64,000 nucleotides of DNA from CAZHTS01 sp964535315. GTDB taxonomy: Bacteria; Chloroflexota; Anaerolineae; Anaerolineales; Anaerolineaceae. Position numbers and translations under genes: made by a program. The stretch is taken from the NCBI GenBank assembly GCA_964535315.1, contig CAZHTS010000013.1:12731-76730 (forward strand), given 5' to 3'. Below are positions 1 through 9,524 of this stretch, piece after piece. The first letter of the stretch is position 1; each line of letters opens with the position of its first letter. Below the pieces are notes generated by a model, which saw nothing but the letters and a program-made list of their open reading frames with translations, was not told where the DNA came from and made no database searches.

Positions 1-78
1 AACTTGCAAAGCCAACAGTTCGGCCGGCCCAAAACGTGCTATAACCTTGTGTAAGCCCATAGCGCAGGAACGAACTGG

Positions 79-1947
79 ATGGATATTACCCCCGCAGTGC
101 TTTCGCCTCTGGTTGAAAAAATCGAGCGGCTGCCGGCGGCCGGTCGCAGAGTTCCTGTCGCGCTTGCAATGGGCCTGTACTGCCTTGTGTTCCTCGCCCT
201 GCACCCCATCCTGGGCAACAGCGCCGCAGCGTTTAGCGTACTGCCGGTCGCCCTGGCTGCCTGGCTCTGTAGCACACGCCTGGGCATCTTCACCACCCTG
301 TTGGTTTTACCGCTCAATCTGCTGCTCTTGCACCTGACCGGCCACACACAGCCGTTACTCTCGTCGATTAGCAACAACCTCCCCGGCACCGTGGCCCTGA
401 CCGTGGTCAGCCTCCTGATCGGCCATGCCAGCGGTCTCAGCCGCCGTTTGCGCAAGGAACTGGAGGCGCGCCAGCAGGCCGAGACCGCCCTCGAAACCAG
501 CGACGAACGCCTGCATACCCAGGCGCAGCAGTTGGAACAACGGATCAAAGAACTGCACTGCCTGTATAACATTTCCAATCTGCTACAGAAAAAAGATCTC
601 AGCCTGGCTGAGATTTTGCAAAGCACGGTCGATCTCATCCCGGCTGCCATGCACGATCCGCAGCGCGCCATGGCGCGCATCCTCTACGAGACCAACGAAT
701 TCTGTAGCGCCGGTTTTGAAGAAACCGCCCATCAATTCAACCAGGCCATTCTGGTCAACGACCAGCCCGCCGCCCTGTTACAGATCTGTGTACGTCCTGC
801 CGGCCCACCGGCCCACCAATCACCCCATTTCTCCGACGAAGAACGCGATCTGGCCAAAGCGATAGCCAACCGCATCGGCAAGACGATCGAAACCCTGTTG
901 CTACGCCAGGCAGAACACGACCAGCGCGTCCTCGCCGAAGCCCTGCGCGATACCGCCGCCCTCCTCACCAGCACGCTGTCGTTGGAAGAAGTGCTCGACC
1001 GCATCCTGACCAACGTCAGCCGGGTCGTACCGCACGATGCAGCCAACGTCATGCTGGTGGATGAAAGCCAGGGCATCACCCGTGCGGTGCGCGGCCAGGG
1101 TTACGCCCATCGCATGCCGGATGGTCGCACGTTGGACGACGTGCTCCTGCCGCGCCACATCGACCTGGTGCCGGGCTACCGTTGGATGGTGACCACCCGC
1201 CAGCCGCTCGTCGTTTCAGACGTTTTATTCGACCCCGATTGGGTTGTCATCCCGCAAACCGAATGGATCCGCTCGTACATTGGCGCCCCCATCATCGTTA
1301 AAGATCAGGTCATCGGCTTCCTCAACCTGGACAGCGAGACCACCAATTTCTTCCAACCCGAACATGGCAGCCGGCTGCAAAGCTTCGCCAATCAGGCCGG
1401 CATTGCCCTGCAAAACGCCCGGCTGCATACCGAAACAGAGCACCTGGCCGTCACCGACGGCCTGACCGGCGTGTACAACCGCTACGGGCTGATGATGATG
1501 AGCAAACGCGAGGTCGAACGTGCGCTGCGCTACAACCGGCCCCTGGCCACCCTCATGCTCGACGTAGACCATTTCAAGGCGTTTAACGACCGTTACAGTT
1601 ACCAGGTCGGCGATTCCGTGCTGAGCGGGTTGATCGGACGTGTGCGCTCTTGCATTCGCGAGATTGACGTCATCGGGCGGTATGGGGGCGACGAATTCAT
1701 CATCATCCTGGCCGAGTGCGACCGGCCCGTTGCACATCAGATCGCCGTGCGCATCCAGCAAAAGGTGACCGCCACGCTCTTCAACACCCCAATGGGTGAC
1801 CTGCCGGTGACCATCTCGATCGGAATAGCCGTCCTGAGCCCTGACGCCAGCACCCTGGAAGCCCTGTTGGCCCAGGCTGGCGAGGCCATCCACCACGCCA
1901 AACGAAACGGCGGCAACTGTATCGCTCACATTCCCGCCGAAACCTGA
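79..1947 (+). CDS. Membrane-anchored GAF-GGDEF diguanylate cyclase
   Basis: Predicted to make the second messenger cyclic di-GMP from two GTP. Residues 1-125 hold several hydrophobic segments, consistent with a membrane sensor region. A coiled stretch (about 125-180) follows, ending in an IKELHCLYNIS-type linker seen in many sensor proteins, then GAF-like sequence (clearest at about 285-455) and a GGDEF domain from about 460 to the end. The active-site GGDEF is intact at residues 536-540. An RxxD product-inhibition site (REID, 527-530) lies five residues before it, so the enzyme should be both active and feedback-inhibited. The ATG at 79 follows a CAGGAA site. The next gene starts 13 nt downstream and the two probably form one transcript. 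The GAF ligand cannot be told from sequence. Confidence 0.9.
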   Translation: MDITPAVLSPLVEKIERLPAAGRRVPVALAMGLYCLVFLALHPILGNSAAAFSVLPVALAAWLCSTRLGIFTTLLVLPLNLLLLHLTGHTQPLLSSISNNLPGTVALTVVSLLIGHASGLSRRLRKELEARQQAETALETSDERLHTQAQQLEQRIKELHCLYNISNLLQKKDLSLAEILQSTVDLIPAAMHDPQRAMARILYETNEFCSAGFEETAHQFNQAILVNDQPAALLQICVRPAGPPAHQSPHFSDEERDLAKAIANRIGKTIETLLLRQAEHDQRVLAEALRDTAALLTSTLSLEEVLDRILTNVSRVVPHDAANVMLVDESQGITRAVRGQGYAHRMPDGRTLDDVLLPRHIDLVPGYRWMVTTRQPLVVSDVLFDPDWVVIPQTEWIRSYIGAPIIVKDQVIGFLNLDSETTNFFQPEHGSRLQSFANQAGIALQNARLHTETEHLAVTDGLTGVYNRYGLMMMSKREVERALRYNRPLATLMLDVDHFKAFNDRYSYQVGDSVLSGLIGRVRSCIREIDVIGRYGGDEFIIILAECDRPVAHQIAVRIQQKVTATLFNTPMGDLPVTISIGIAVLSPDASTLEALLAQAGEAIHHAKRNGGNCIAHIPAET

Positions 1948-1960
1948 TAGAATCAAAGGT

Positions 1961-4900
1961 ATGGACAAACCGCTCCTGGCAGAACGCTATCGCCTTGAAA
2001 CACGCCTTGGCATCGGACCGCTGTCCGAAACCTACCGCGCCACCGACATCCAACAGAACACAGCCGTAGTCATCAAGGTACTCGAAGCAGGCCTGGTACC
2101 GACCCCTCAGGCCCACGAGCGGCTGATGCAAACCCTGCAACCATTGTTCGACTTGCGCCAGGCGCACATCGCCCGCCTGCTGAACGGCGTCCATGCCGCC
2201 GGGCGCACCTTCCTGATCAGTGAGTTCATCGACGGCCTGCCGCTCAGTCAGGCGCTCGGTCAGCGCGGGCCCATACCGTGGAAGCCGGCCCTATACCTGT
2301 TCCGCCAGCTGGCCGCCGCCCTGGATGCCGCCTACCCGCTGGCCGGTACGCATCGCAACCTCAAACCGGGCAATCTATTGATCAGCGCCCAACGCGGCGC
2401 CATCTTGAGCGATTATGGGGTGCTGCGCGCCCTGGTGCAAAACGGCCTGCTGCCGCTCGAACGCTCGGTGCACATTGCCCGGGCATATCACCCATCCGAA
2501 GTCTGGCTTGGCCGTCCGGTCGTGGCTGCCAGTGACCAGTATTCACTCGCCTGCCTGCTGGTAGAGGCTCTGCTGGGCCAGCCTTTATTTAACGCCCTGG
2601 AGCCCACCGCCATGTTGCAACAACACCTGCGCGGCGCTTCGTTGCAACGGCAGTGGCCGGCCAACGTGCCCGCCGAGATCGAAACCGTGCTGGCGCGTGC
2701 CCTGTCTCCGCAGGAAACCGGGCGGTTTGAAAACGCCGCCGCCCTGATCGCCGCCCTCGAGGCGCTTCCCATTCCACAAGCGCCCCCACCCGCACCGCCG
2801 CAGGCCGCCCAACCGCCCGCCCCCCCCCCGCCCCCGTCTCCTTCCCCCCGGGGCACCGGCCCGTTAATCCCCCACCTGCGCCGCACCGGGGCGCTCAGGC
2901 CCCCCCCCGGCGAGCCGCCGGCGCCAGAACCCGAGCCGGTTGCCCCTGAAACGGAGATTGTGGAAGAAGAACCCCTCATCGACGACGGACGGTCGCTCGA
3001 CCGGCTGCGCATGTTCATCCCCGAAGAACCTGCCGCCGCGCCGGCCGCACCCCAGCCGGCTGCGGACAAGCCCAATGACGAAGACACGCTCAACCAGCTG
3101 CGCCATTTTGTAGACGAAGAATTCCGGCCTGAGCCGCCGCCTTCGGTTGAGAGCGAACCGACGGTCATGCTGGTGCCGGCCGAACGGTTACAACAATTTG
3201 CGCCTCCCCCGGCAGCAAAAACACCGCCGGAGGCGCCCGCTGAAACCTCAGGCGAAGAAGCCGCCAGCTTCGAGCGAGCAGACGTGTTGGGTACGGTCGA
3301 CCTGCAGTCCCCGCCGCCGCAGACTGGCGACATCCAGGCCGAAGAACGCAGCGACCGCCGCCGCCGGCTGCGGGTCACCCTGCTGCTGATCATCGTCCTG
3401 ACGGCTGCCCTGGGCATCCCCATCTATGCCTATACGCAAAACATGCTCCCCCTGCCGGTCAGCCAGCGCATCGCCCAGATCCCTACGGCAGTCGCCACCC
3501 GCTTCAACCCCGATACCCCCACCCCAGAAGCATCGCCGACGCCCCTGCCTACCACCGATCTCCCCACCCAGGCATTCGCCGCCACACCGGCCCCCAGCCT
3601 GTACCCCGCGCAGCTTGCCCCCCTCAGCGCACAAAACGCCCCCACTGCCGCCGCCCTGGCGCGTTGGGGCTACGGCGCGGTGCGCGCCATCGACTGGTCG
3701 CCCTCCGCTCAAATCTTTGTCATCGCCTCAACCAGCCATTTGATCGCCTGGAATGCCGGAACGTTACAACCCGAGTGGCAGTTAGAACTCAAACAGCCGG
3801 TTGAAATGGTGCGCTTCAGCCCCGATAGCACCCTGCTCGTCGTCAGTTACGCCAACGGACAGATCGATATCCTGGAGGCCGCCAGCGGCGTCCGCCGCTT
3901 TGGATTGCAAAGTGAGGGCCCGCGGTTCGATTTCAGCCCGGACGGCAGCCGTTTGATCGCTTACTCGCTCTCCAGCCTGCAAACCTGGCGCCTCCCCGAC
4001 GGCGCGCCCGATAACAATTTCACCCCCAACCAGCAATTCCAGGGCGTCGTATGGCCGGCCGGACGCTCGCTGTCCATCCTCTTCGATGGCCTCAATTCGC
4101 TGGGGTTGGGCGACCCGACCACCGGCGAGGAAAAAATTACCCTGGGCAAAACCAGTCAGGCCGGCAGCAGCGCCCTGGCCCACAGCCCGGATGGCCGCCA
4201 ACTGGCAACCGCCTACGACCGAAAAATTGACCTGTGGGATCTGACGAGCAACCAGCGGCGACACACCTTACAAATTGATGCCGACGCGGCGCATCTGACC
4301 TTTAGCGCCGACGGACGTTACCTGGCGGTCTCGCTCCAAGATGGTGAAGAAAACGTCTCTATCTGGGAAACCGGCAGCGGCACACAGGTTGCCCGCCTGA
4401 AAAGCAAGGTGCGCAGCGCACAGATAGCCTTTGCGCCCGAGGGACGTTCGTTGCTGCTCGCCGCAGGCGGCCAGATCGAAGTCTGGGATCTGCCAGAAGG
4501 CAAAAACCGGCGTGAACTGCCCGGCTACCAGGCGCCCATCACCGCCCTGGCGCTCAGTTCAGACGGTCAGTGGCTGGCCTGGAGCACCAGCGACGGCCCG
4601 GCGATCATCGTTCGCTCGCTTCCCGGCGGAGAAACCCGCCAGGAATTGACCGTCGAAACACCACCCGGCAGCAGCGCCGACCGGTTGGCCTTCAGCCCTG
4701 ACGGCAAACTGTTAGCGCTCAACCGTTCTGGCGTGCTCAAACTGTGGACCGGCCACACCTGGCAGCCCGTCACCATGCCCGGCGCATCGGCCATCACCGC
4801 CTTTGCCTTCAGCCCCACCGGCGACCTGCTGGCCACCGCCAGCGAGGACGGCAATCTCAATCTCTGGCAGGTCGCCGGCGAACAGATCAGCGCCAGCCGC

Positions 4901-5416
4901 CTGTTGAGCGCAGACGCCGCCGGGGTGCGCTCGCTGGCTTTCAACGCCGATGGCAGGCAGCTGGCCGGCGCCGGGAGCGAGAAGACCATCCGCCTGTGGC
5001 ATGTCGCCGGCGGCGCCGCTGCCGGTACGCTGGAATTGCCGCAGGCAGCCACCGTCACCGGCCTGGCATTCTCCCCCACCAGCGGACGGTTGGCCGCCGC
5101 ACTGGACGAGAACAAACAGGTGCTGGTGTGGGACCTGACCACCCAAAAGATCGAACAAACCCTCGAGGGCGCCGACGCCCCGTTGACCTTCAGCCCCGAT
5201 GGCAGCCTGCTGGCCGTACGGATTGGTTATGGAGACGTCGCCAACGTGAGCGGCGGCGTTATCGTGCTCTACCAGGCTGGCAGCGCCGAACCCATCGCCT
5301 GGCTGCGCGGCCACACATTCGCGCTGACCGGGCTGGCCTATCGCGCCGATGGCAGCCTGATCGTCAGCGCCGGGGAAGACGGCAATATTCTGTTCTGGGG
5401 TCTGCCCACCCCATGA
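1961..5416 (+). CDS. Kinase-like (probable pseudokinase) membrane protein with extracytoplasmic WD40 repeats
   Basis: The N-terminal 270 residues have a Ser/Thr kinase fold pattern: a glycine-loop-like GIGPLSETY (17-25), the ATP-binding Lys39 in AVVIK, and HRNLKPGN at 131-138. The catalytic HRD aspartate is Asn133, the metal-binding DFG is DYG (151-153), and the third loop glycine is missing, so phosphotransfer is doubtful. A Pro/Ala-rich linker (about 270-465) leads to one transmembrane helix (about 474-492). The remaining 600 or so residues carry many FSPDG...LAxxxxDGxxxLW units typical of WD40 beta-propellers, placed outside the membrane if the kinase part is cytoplasmic. This looks like a receptor or scaffold in which binding outside is relayed inside. 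It sits directly behind the diguanylate cyclase gene. Function unknown. Confidence 0.85.
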   Translation: MDKPLLAERYRLETRLGIGPLSETYRATDIQQNTAVVIKVLEAGLVPTPQAHERLMQTLQPLFDLRQAHIARLLNGVHAAGRTFLISEFIDGLPLSQALGQRGPIPWKPALYLFRQLAAALDAAYPLAGTHRNLKPGNLLISAQRGAILSDYGVLRALVQNGLLPLERSVHIARAYHPSEVWLGRPVVAASDQYSLACLLVEALLGQPLFNALEPTAMLQQHLRGASLQRQWPANVPAEIETVLARALSPQETGRFENAAALIAALEALPIPQAPPPAPPQAAQPPAPPPPPSPSPRGTGPLIPHLRRTGALRPPPGEPPAPEPEPVAPETEIVEEEPLIDDGRSLDRLRMFIPEEPAAAPAAPQPAADKPNDEDTLNQLRHFVDEEFRPEPPPSVESEPTVMLVPAERLQQFAPPPAAKTPPEAPAETSGEEAASFERADVLGTVDLQSPPPQTGDIQAEERSDRRRRLRVTLLLIIVLTAALGIPIYAYTQNMLPLPVSQRIAQIPTAVATRFNPDTPTPEASPTPLPTTDLPTQAFAATPAPSLYPAQLAPLSAQNAPTAAALARWGYGAVRAIDWSPSAQIFVIASTSHLIAWNAGTLQPEWQLELKQPVEMVRFSPDSTLLVVSYANGQIDILEAASGVRRFGLQSEGPRFDFSPDGSRLIAYSLSSLQTWRLPDGAPDNNFTPNQQFQGVVWPAGRSLSILFDGLNSLGLGDPTTGEEKITLGKTSQAGSSALAHSPDGRQLATAYDRKIDLWDLTSNQRRHTLQIDADAAHLTFSADGRYLAVSLQDGEENVSIWETGSGTQVARLKSKVRSAQIAFAPEGRSLLLAAGGQIEVWDLPEGKNRRELPGYQAPITALALSSDGQWLAWSTSDGPAIIVRSLPGGETRQELTVETPPGSSADRLAFSPDGKLLALNRSGVLKLWTGHTWQPVTMPGASAITAFAFSPTGDLLATASEDGNLNLWQVAGEQISASRLLSADAAGVRSLAFNADGRQLAGAGSEKTIRLWHVAGGAAAGTLELPQAATVTGLAFSPTSGRLAAALDENKQVLVWDLTTQKIEQTLEGADAPLTFSPDGSLLAVRIGYGDVANVSGGVIVLYQAGSAEPIAWLRGHTFALTGLAYRADGSLIVSAGEDGNILFWGLPTP

Positions 5417-5471
5417 AATTCGAGTATACTTAGCCGCGTTTGTGCATTCATCTTCCCTCGGAGGTCTACAC

Positions 5472-6515
5472 ATGTTCATCCCCCCCATCATCCCTCCCCT
5501 GGATGCTGAGGCCGCCGCGGCTGCTCGCACCCGCCAGGACACCCTCACCAAACCCCAGGGCAGCCTGGGCCGGCTGGAAGAATTGTCCATCCAGCTGGCC
5601 GGCGCCACCGCCAATCCACGCCCCAGCGTGGCCCGCAAAGCCGTCATCGTCATGGCCGGCGACCACGGCGTCGCCCTGGAAGGCGTCAGCGCCTTTCCAC
5701 CCGAAGTCACCCCGCAAATGGTAATCAACTTCCTGCATGGTGGGGCCGCCATCAACGTCCTGGCCCGCCAGGCCGGCGCCCGGGTTATCATCGTCGATAT
5801 CGGCGTCGCTGCCCCGCTGGAACCTCAGCCCGGGCTCATTTCGCGCCGGGTCGCCAACGGCACACGCAACATGGCCGCCGGTCCGGCCATGACCCACGCC
5901 GAAGCCGGACAGGCCCTGCAAACCGGCATCGAAGTCGTTCAGGCAGAAATCGACCAGGGTCTGGATCTGGTCGCCACCGGCGACATGGGCATTGGCAACA
6001 CCACCCCCTCCACCGCCATCCTGGCCGCCTTTACCGGCCTGCCCGTGGCGCAAATCACCGGGCGCGGCACCGGTCTGAACGATGATGGGTTGCAGCATAA
6101 GATCAAGATTATCGAACAGGCCCTGGCGGTCAACCAACCCAACCCGGACGATGCCCTGGATGTGCTCTGCAAGGTCGGCGGGCTGGAAATCGCCGGGCTG
6201 GCCGGTGTCATCCTGGGCGCAGCCGCCCGGCGCGTGCCCGTGGTCATCGACGGCTTCATCTCCGGCGCCGCGGCGCTGGTCGCCGCCGGGCTGGCGCCCG
6301 GCGTCAAACCCTATCTGATCGCCTCACACCAATCGGTCGAGATCGGCCATCGCGCCATGCTCGAACGGCTCGGGCTGCGCGCCCTGGTGGATATGAACCT
6401 GCGCCTGGGCGAAGGCACCGGCGCCGCCCTGGCCTTCCACCTGATCGAAGCTTCCACCCGCATCCTCAACGAAATGGCGACCTTTGGCGAGGCCGGTGTG
6501 AGCGATAAAGCATGA
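5472..6515 (+). CDS. cobT: Nicotinate-nucleotide:dimethylbenzimidazole phosphoribosyltransferase CobT
   Basis: Activates the lower-ligand base of cobamides by moving phosphoribose from nicotinate mononucleotide to dimethylbenzimidazole or a similar base. The protein is 347 residues, the usual family length. It has the DTLTKPQGSLGRLE start, the AGDHGV motif, TGDMGIGNTT, and LGEGTGAA near the C-terminus, where Glu314 matches the catalytic base of the Salmonella enzyme. The ATG at 5472 is chosen over an in-frame upstream start because CGGAGG (5459-5464) is correctly spaced from it. It opens a cobamide cluster and overlaps cobS by 4 nt. No B12 riboswitch is visible in the 55-nt upstream gap, only a possible TATACT -10 at 5425-5430. 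Confidence 0.95.
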   Translation: MFIPPIIPPLDAEAAAAARTRQDTLTKPQGSLGRLEELSIQLAGATANPRPSVARKAVIVMAGDHGVALEGVSAFPPEVTPQMVINFLHGGAAINVLARQAGARVIIVDIGVAAPLEPQPGLISRRVANGTRNMAAGPAMTHAEAGQALQTGIEVVQAEIDQGLDLVATGDMGIGNTTPSTAILAAFTGLPVAQITGRGTGLNDDGLQHKIKIIEQALAVNQPNPDDALDVLCKVGGLEIAGLAGVILGAAARRVPVVIDGFISGAAALVAAGLAPGVKPYLIASHQSVEIGHRAMLERLGLRALVDMNLRLGEGTGAALAFHLIEASTRILNEMATFGEAGVSDKA

Positions 6516-7231
6516 AGACCCTGCGGCTGGCGCTCGGCTTCCTGACCATCCTGCCGGTGCGGGTCAACGACCCACTGCAACCCGGCGATCTGGGACGCTC
6601 GGCCGCCTGGTTTTCCGCTATCGGTTTGTGCATCGGCGCCATTCTGGCCGCAGCCCACTGGCTGTTCAACCGTTTCTTCCCGCCGCTGGTCGGGGCCGCC
6701 CTGCTGGTCGTCTTATGGGCCGTCCTGACCGGCGGTCTGCACCTGGACGGGCTGGCCGACTGCTGCGACGGCTTGCTGGCCTCCGCCACCCCCGAACGCC
6801 GCCTGGAAATCCTCAAAGACTCGCGCATCGGTTCGTTTGGCGCCAGCGGATTGATCCTGCACCTCCTGCTCAAGTTTGCCTGTCTGTGCGTGCTGCCCTC
6901 GGCGCTGCCCCTGCTGCTTGCCCCCAGTGTAGGCCGCTGGCTGAACCTGATCGTCGCCCGCCAGCCCCCGGCCCGTCCGGGCGGCATGGGCGCCGATTTT
7001 GCCCTCGGCCTGACACGGCGTCACCTGCTGCTCGGCTCGTTTGTTCCCCTGCTGCTGGTCGTTATCGGCGGCTGGCAGGCCGCTCTGGCCGTCGCCTGCG
7101 CTGTTGGGGTAGCCGTGGGCGTCCTCCTCCTGGCGCGCGCCCGCCTGGGCGGCGTCACCGGCGACGTGCTCGGCCTGACCATCGAACTGGGCGAACTGGC
7201 CGTCTTACTGGTTTACAGCGTACGGATATAA
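6512..7231 (+). CDS. cobS: Adenosylcobinamide-GDP ribazoletransferase CobS
   Basis: Integral membrane enzyme that joins adenosylcobinamide-GDP to alpha-ribazole or its phosphate, the last assembly step of the cobamide nucleotide loop. The 239-residue protein is very hydrophobic with about six membrane segments. It carries the family signature GGLHLDGLADCCDGL near residue 70, followed by RLEILKDSRIGSFGA. Its ATG lies inside the last codons of cobT (ATGA overlap), showing translational coupling. The next gene begins 1 nt after its stop. Confidence 0.95.
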   Translation: MKTLRLALGFLTILPVRVNDPLQPGDLGRSAAWFSAIGLCIGAILAAAHWLFNRFFPPLVGAALLVVLWAVLTGGLHLDGLADCCDGLLASATPERRLEILKDSRIGSFGASGLILHLLLKFACLCVLPSALPLLLAPSVGRWLNLIVARQPPARPGGMGADFALGLTRRHLLLGSFVPLLLVVIGGWQAALAVACAVGVAVGVLLLARARLGGVTGDVLGLTIELGELAVLLVYSVRI

Positions 7232-7232
7232 C

Positions 7233-8030
7233 ATGCTCCCAACCCCCTACCGCATCGGCACCACCTCTTACATCCTCCCCGACGACATCCTCCCCAACGC
7301 CCGCTATCTGGCCGGCAGGGTGCAGGACATTGAACTGGTATTGTTTGAGGTCGACGACGGCAGCAACAATCTGCCCGGGCCCGAGGTCATCGCCGAACTG
7401 GCCGGCCTGGCCGGCAGTCACGACCTGAGCTACACCGTCCATCTGCCGCTCGATCTGCGCCTGGCCGAAGACGGCAGCGCCGGCGACCGTTCGCTGGAAA
7501 AGGCCCGGCGCGTCATCGCCGCCACCCGTCCGCTTGCCCCGTGGGCCTACGTTTTGCATCTGGACGGCCGCGCCATCCTGAGAGAGACTTCGGCCGCCGC
7601 CCTGGCCCGCTGGCAGGATCGCGCCGTGCGCGCTCTGCAACTCGCCGCAGACTGGGCCGGCGCCCCCGAACTGCTGGCGGTCGAGAACCTGGAAAACTAT
7701 CCCCCCGACCTGACCTGGCCCGTCCTGGAACGCATTCCCGCTTCATACTGCGTGGATATCGGTCACCTGTGGCGCGACGGGCACGACCCGCGGCCCTACC
7801 TACAGGCTACCCTCGCCCGCACGCGCGTCATCCATTTGCATGGCATTGGCGAGCGCGACCACCAATCGCTGGCCCACATGCTGCCCACCCAGCTCGACCC
7901 CGTGCTGGAACAGTTGCACGCCTGGCCGTATCGCGGCGTGCTCACCCTGGAAATCTTCGGACAACCCGACCTGGAAACCTCATTACAGGCCCTCCGCCAC
8001 AGCCTGGAGCGCCACACACCCGATCTATGA
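7233..8030 (+). CDS. cbiR: Cobamide-remodelling phosphodiesterase-like TIM-barrel protein (CbiR type)
   Basis: A 265-residue protein of the AP-endonuclease-2/xylose-isomerase-like TIM barrel superfamily. Likely metal ligands lie in YTVHLPLD, LAVENLENY, SYCVDIGHLW, VIHLHGI and LTLEIFG. CbiR proteins of this family hydrolyse the nucleotide loop of imported cobamides, giving cobinamide phosphate that can be rebuilt with a preferred base. The assignment rests on the fold pattern plus position: it is wedged between cobS and cobU, 1 nt after cobS and overlapping cobU by 4 nt. A general sugar isomerase is possible on sequence alone but unlikely in this operon. Confidence 0.72.
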   Translation: MLPTPYRIGTTSYILPDDILPNARYLAGRVQDIELVLFEVDDGSNNLPGPEVIAELAGLAGSHDLSYTVHLPLDLRLAEDGSAGDRSLEKARRVIAATRPLAPWAYVLHLDGRAILRETSAAALARWQDRAVRALQLAADWAGAPELLAVENLENYPPDLTWPVLERIPASYCVDIGHLWRDGHDPRPYLQATLARTRVIHLHGIGERDHQSLAHMLPTQLDPVLEQLHAWPYRGVLTLEIFGQPDLETSLQALRHSLERHTPDL

Positions 8031-8569
8031 ACCCACACCTGACCCTCATCCTCGGCGGCGCCCGCAGCGGCAAGTCGAGCTACGCCCAGAACCTGGCCGG
8101 GCAGCGCGCCGGGCGCGTCCTGTACATTGCCACCGCCACCGCCGGCGACGAAGAAATGGCGCAGCGCATCGCCGCCCACCGCGCCTCACGGCCGGCGACA
8201 TGGGGCACACTCGAAGCCCCGCGGCAAGTAGCGCAGGCGCTGCGCGCCCACCCCGATCCGGCCCCGCTCATCCTGCTCGACTGCCTGACCGTTCTGACCA
8301 GCAATATCTTGATGACCTTACCCGAAGATGTCCCCGCCGGCCAGGCGCAGGCCGCGTTGGACAGCGAACTGGAAGACCTGCTGGCCGCCATCGCCGCCGG
8401 GCCGGCCGATTGGATCATCGTCTCCAACGAGGTTGGGCTGGGTCTGGTGCCCCCCTACCCATTGGGCAGGCTGTACCGCGACCTGCTCGGCCGCGCCAAT
8501 CAACGCCTGGCCCAGGTCGCCGACGAGGTGCTCTTCATGGTCGCCGGGCTGCCGATGAAACTCAAGTAA
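8027..8569 (+). CDS. cobU: Adenosylcobinamide kinase/guanylyltransferase CobU
   Basis: Phosphorylates adenosylcobinamide and then transfers GMP to it, giving the GDP-activated substrate of CobS. The 180-residue product begins with the P-loop GGARSGKSS (10-18). It has the RIAAHRASRP segment, where His51 corresponds to the guanylylated histidine, then LLDCLTVLTSN and VSNEVGLGLVPPYPLGR. All are hallmarks of the family. The start ATG at 8027 overlaps the stop of the preceding gene. It closes the cobT-cobS-cbiR-cobU cluster, which has no corrin-ring genes here and so fits salvage and remodelling. Confidence 0.95.
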   Translation: MNPHLTLILGGARSGKSSYAQNLAGQRAGRVLYIATATAGDEEMAQRIAAHRASRPATWGTLEAPRQVAQALRAHPDPAPLILLDCLTVLTSNILMTLPEDVPAGQAQAALDSELEDLLAAIAAGPADWIIVSNEVGLGLVPPYPLGRLYRDLLGRANQRLAQVADEVLFMVAGLPMKLK

Positions 8570-8596
8570 TCATTCTTTTTAGAAAGGAAAATCAAC

Positions 8597-9499
8597 ATGA
8601 CACTTTACGGGGCAATCGAAGCAGGGGGTACCAAATTTAACTGTATCATCGCCAGCGGGCCGCAGGACATTCTGGCCGAAGTGCGCATCCCCACCACCAC
8701 ACCGCAGCACACCGTCGAACACACCGTGCGCTTTTTTCAAGACGAAGGCGCCCGCCTGGGACAGCCGCTGGCCGCCATCGGCATCGGCAGCTTTGGGCCG
8801 GTAGACATTCACCCCGGCTCGCCGACCTACGGATACATCACCACCACCCCCAAGCCCGGCTGGCAGAACGCCGATCTGGGCGGCGAAATCCAGCGCCGGC
8901 TTTCTGTACCGGTTGCCTTTGACACCGACGTCAACGCCGCCGCCATCGGTGAGGGACTGTGGGGCGCCGGTCAGGGGTTGAGTGATTTTCTCTACATCAC
9001 CATCGGCACCGGCATCGGCGGCGGCCTGATCGCGAACGGGCGCCCGCTGCACGGTCTGGTACACCCCGAAGTCGGACACATTCTCCTCCCCCACCAGGAA
9101 AACGATCCTTTCAGCGGCTCGTGCCCCTATCACGGCTGCTGCTTTGAAGGCCTGGCCGCCGGGCCGGCCATCAAGAGTCGCTGGGGCATCTCCGCCGAAC
9201 AACTCCCCAACGACCACCCCGCCTGGGAATTGGAAGCGCAATACATCGCCCTGGCGCTGCACGATCTGATCTGCGCCTATTCACCGCAGCGCATTATCCT
9301 GGGCGGCGGCGTGATGCAGCAGATGCATCTGTTCGACCTCATCCGCGGCCGCACGCTCTCGGCGCTGAATGGCTACGTCCAATCGCCGATCATCCTCAAC
9401 CAGATCGATCGCTACATCGTTCCACCGGGCCTGGGCACCCGTTCCGGCGTACTCGGCGCCCTGGCGATGGCCCAGCAGCTTAACGCCCGCCCCGCCTGA
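8597..9499 (+). CDS. ROK-family sugar kinase, fructokinase-like
   Basis: A 300-residue ROK kinase. The phosphate loop is AIEAGGTKFNC at the N-terminus, the catalytic-base region is FDTDVNAAAIGEGLWGAG, the second phosphate motif is ITIGTGIGGG, and HPEVGHILLP precedes the zinc-binding segment GSCPYHGCCFEGLAAGPAI. That zinc segment and the EAGGTKF start are typical of bacterial ROK fructokinases of the ScrK/YdhR group, so fructose is the best guess; mannose or glucose cannot be excluded. AGAAAGGAAA lies just before the ATG. It is 27 nt after cobU, but its role links better to the sugar-phosphate operon that converges on it. Confidence 0.85.
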   Translation: MTLYGAIEAGGTKFNCIIASGPQDILAEVRIPTTTPQHTVEHTVRFFQDEGARLGQPLAAIGIGSFGPVDIHPGSPTYGYITTTPKPGWQNADLGGEIQRRLSVPVAFDTDVNAAAIGEGLWGAGQGLSDFLYITIGTGIGGGLIANGRPLHGLVHPEVGHILLPHQENDPFSGSCPYHGCCFEGLAAGPAIKSRWGISAEQLPNDHPAWELEAQYIALALHDLICAYSPQRIILGGGVMQQMHLFDLIRGRTLSALNGYVQSPIILNQIDRYIVPPGLGTRSGVLGALAMAQQLNARPA

Positions 9500-9524
9500 A
9501 AACGCTGCGCCTCAGAGTAAAAAG

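Noticed and set aside
5417..5471. Cobalamin riboswitch upstream of cobT
   Set aside because: The gap is only 55 nt, too short for the B12 aptamer, and no B12-box-like sequence is seen.
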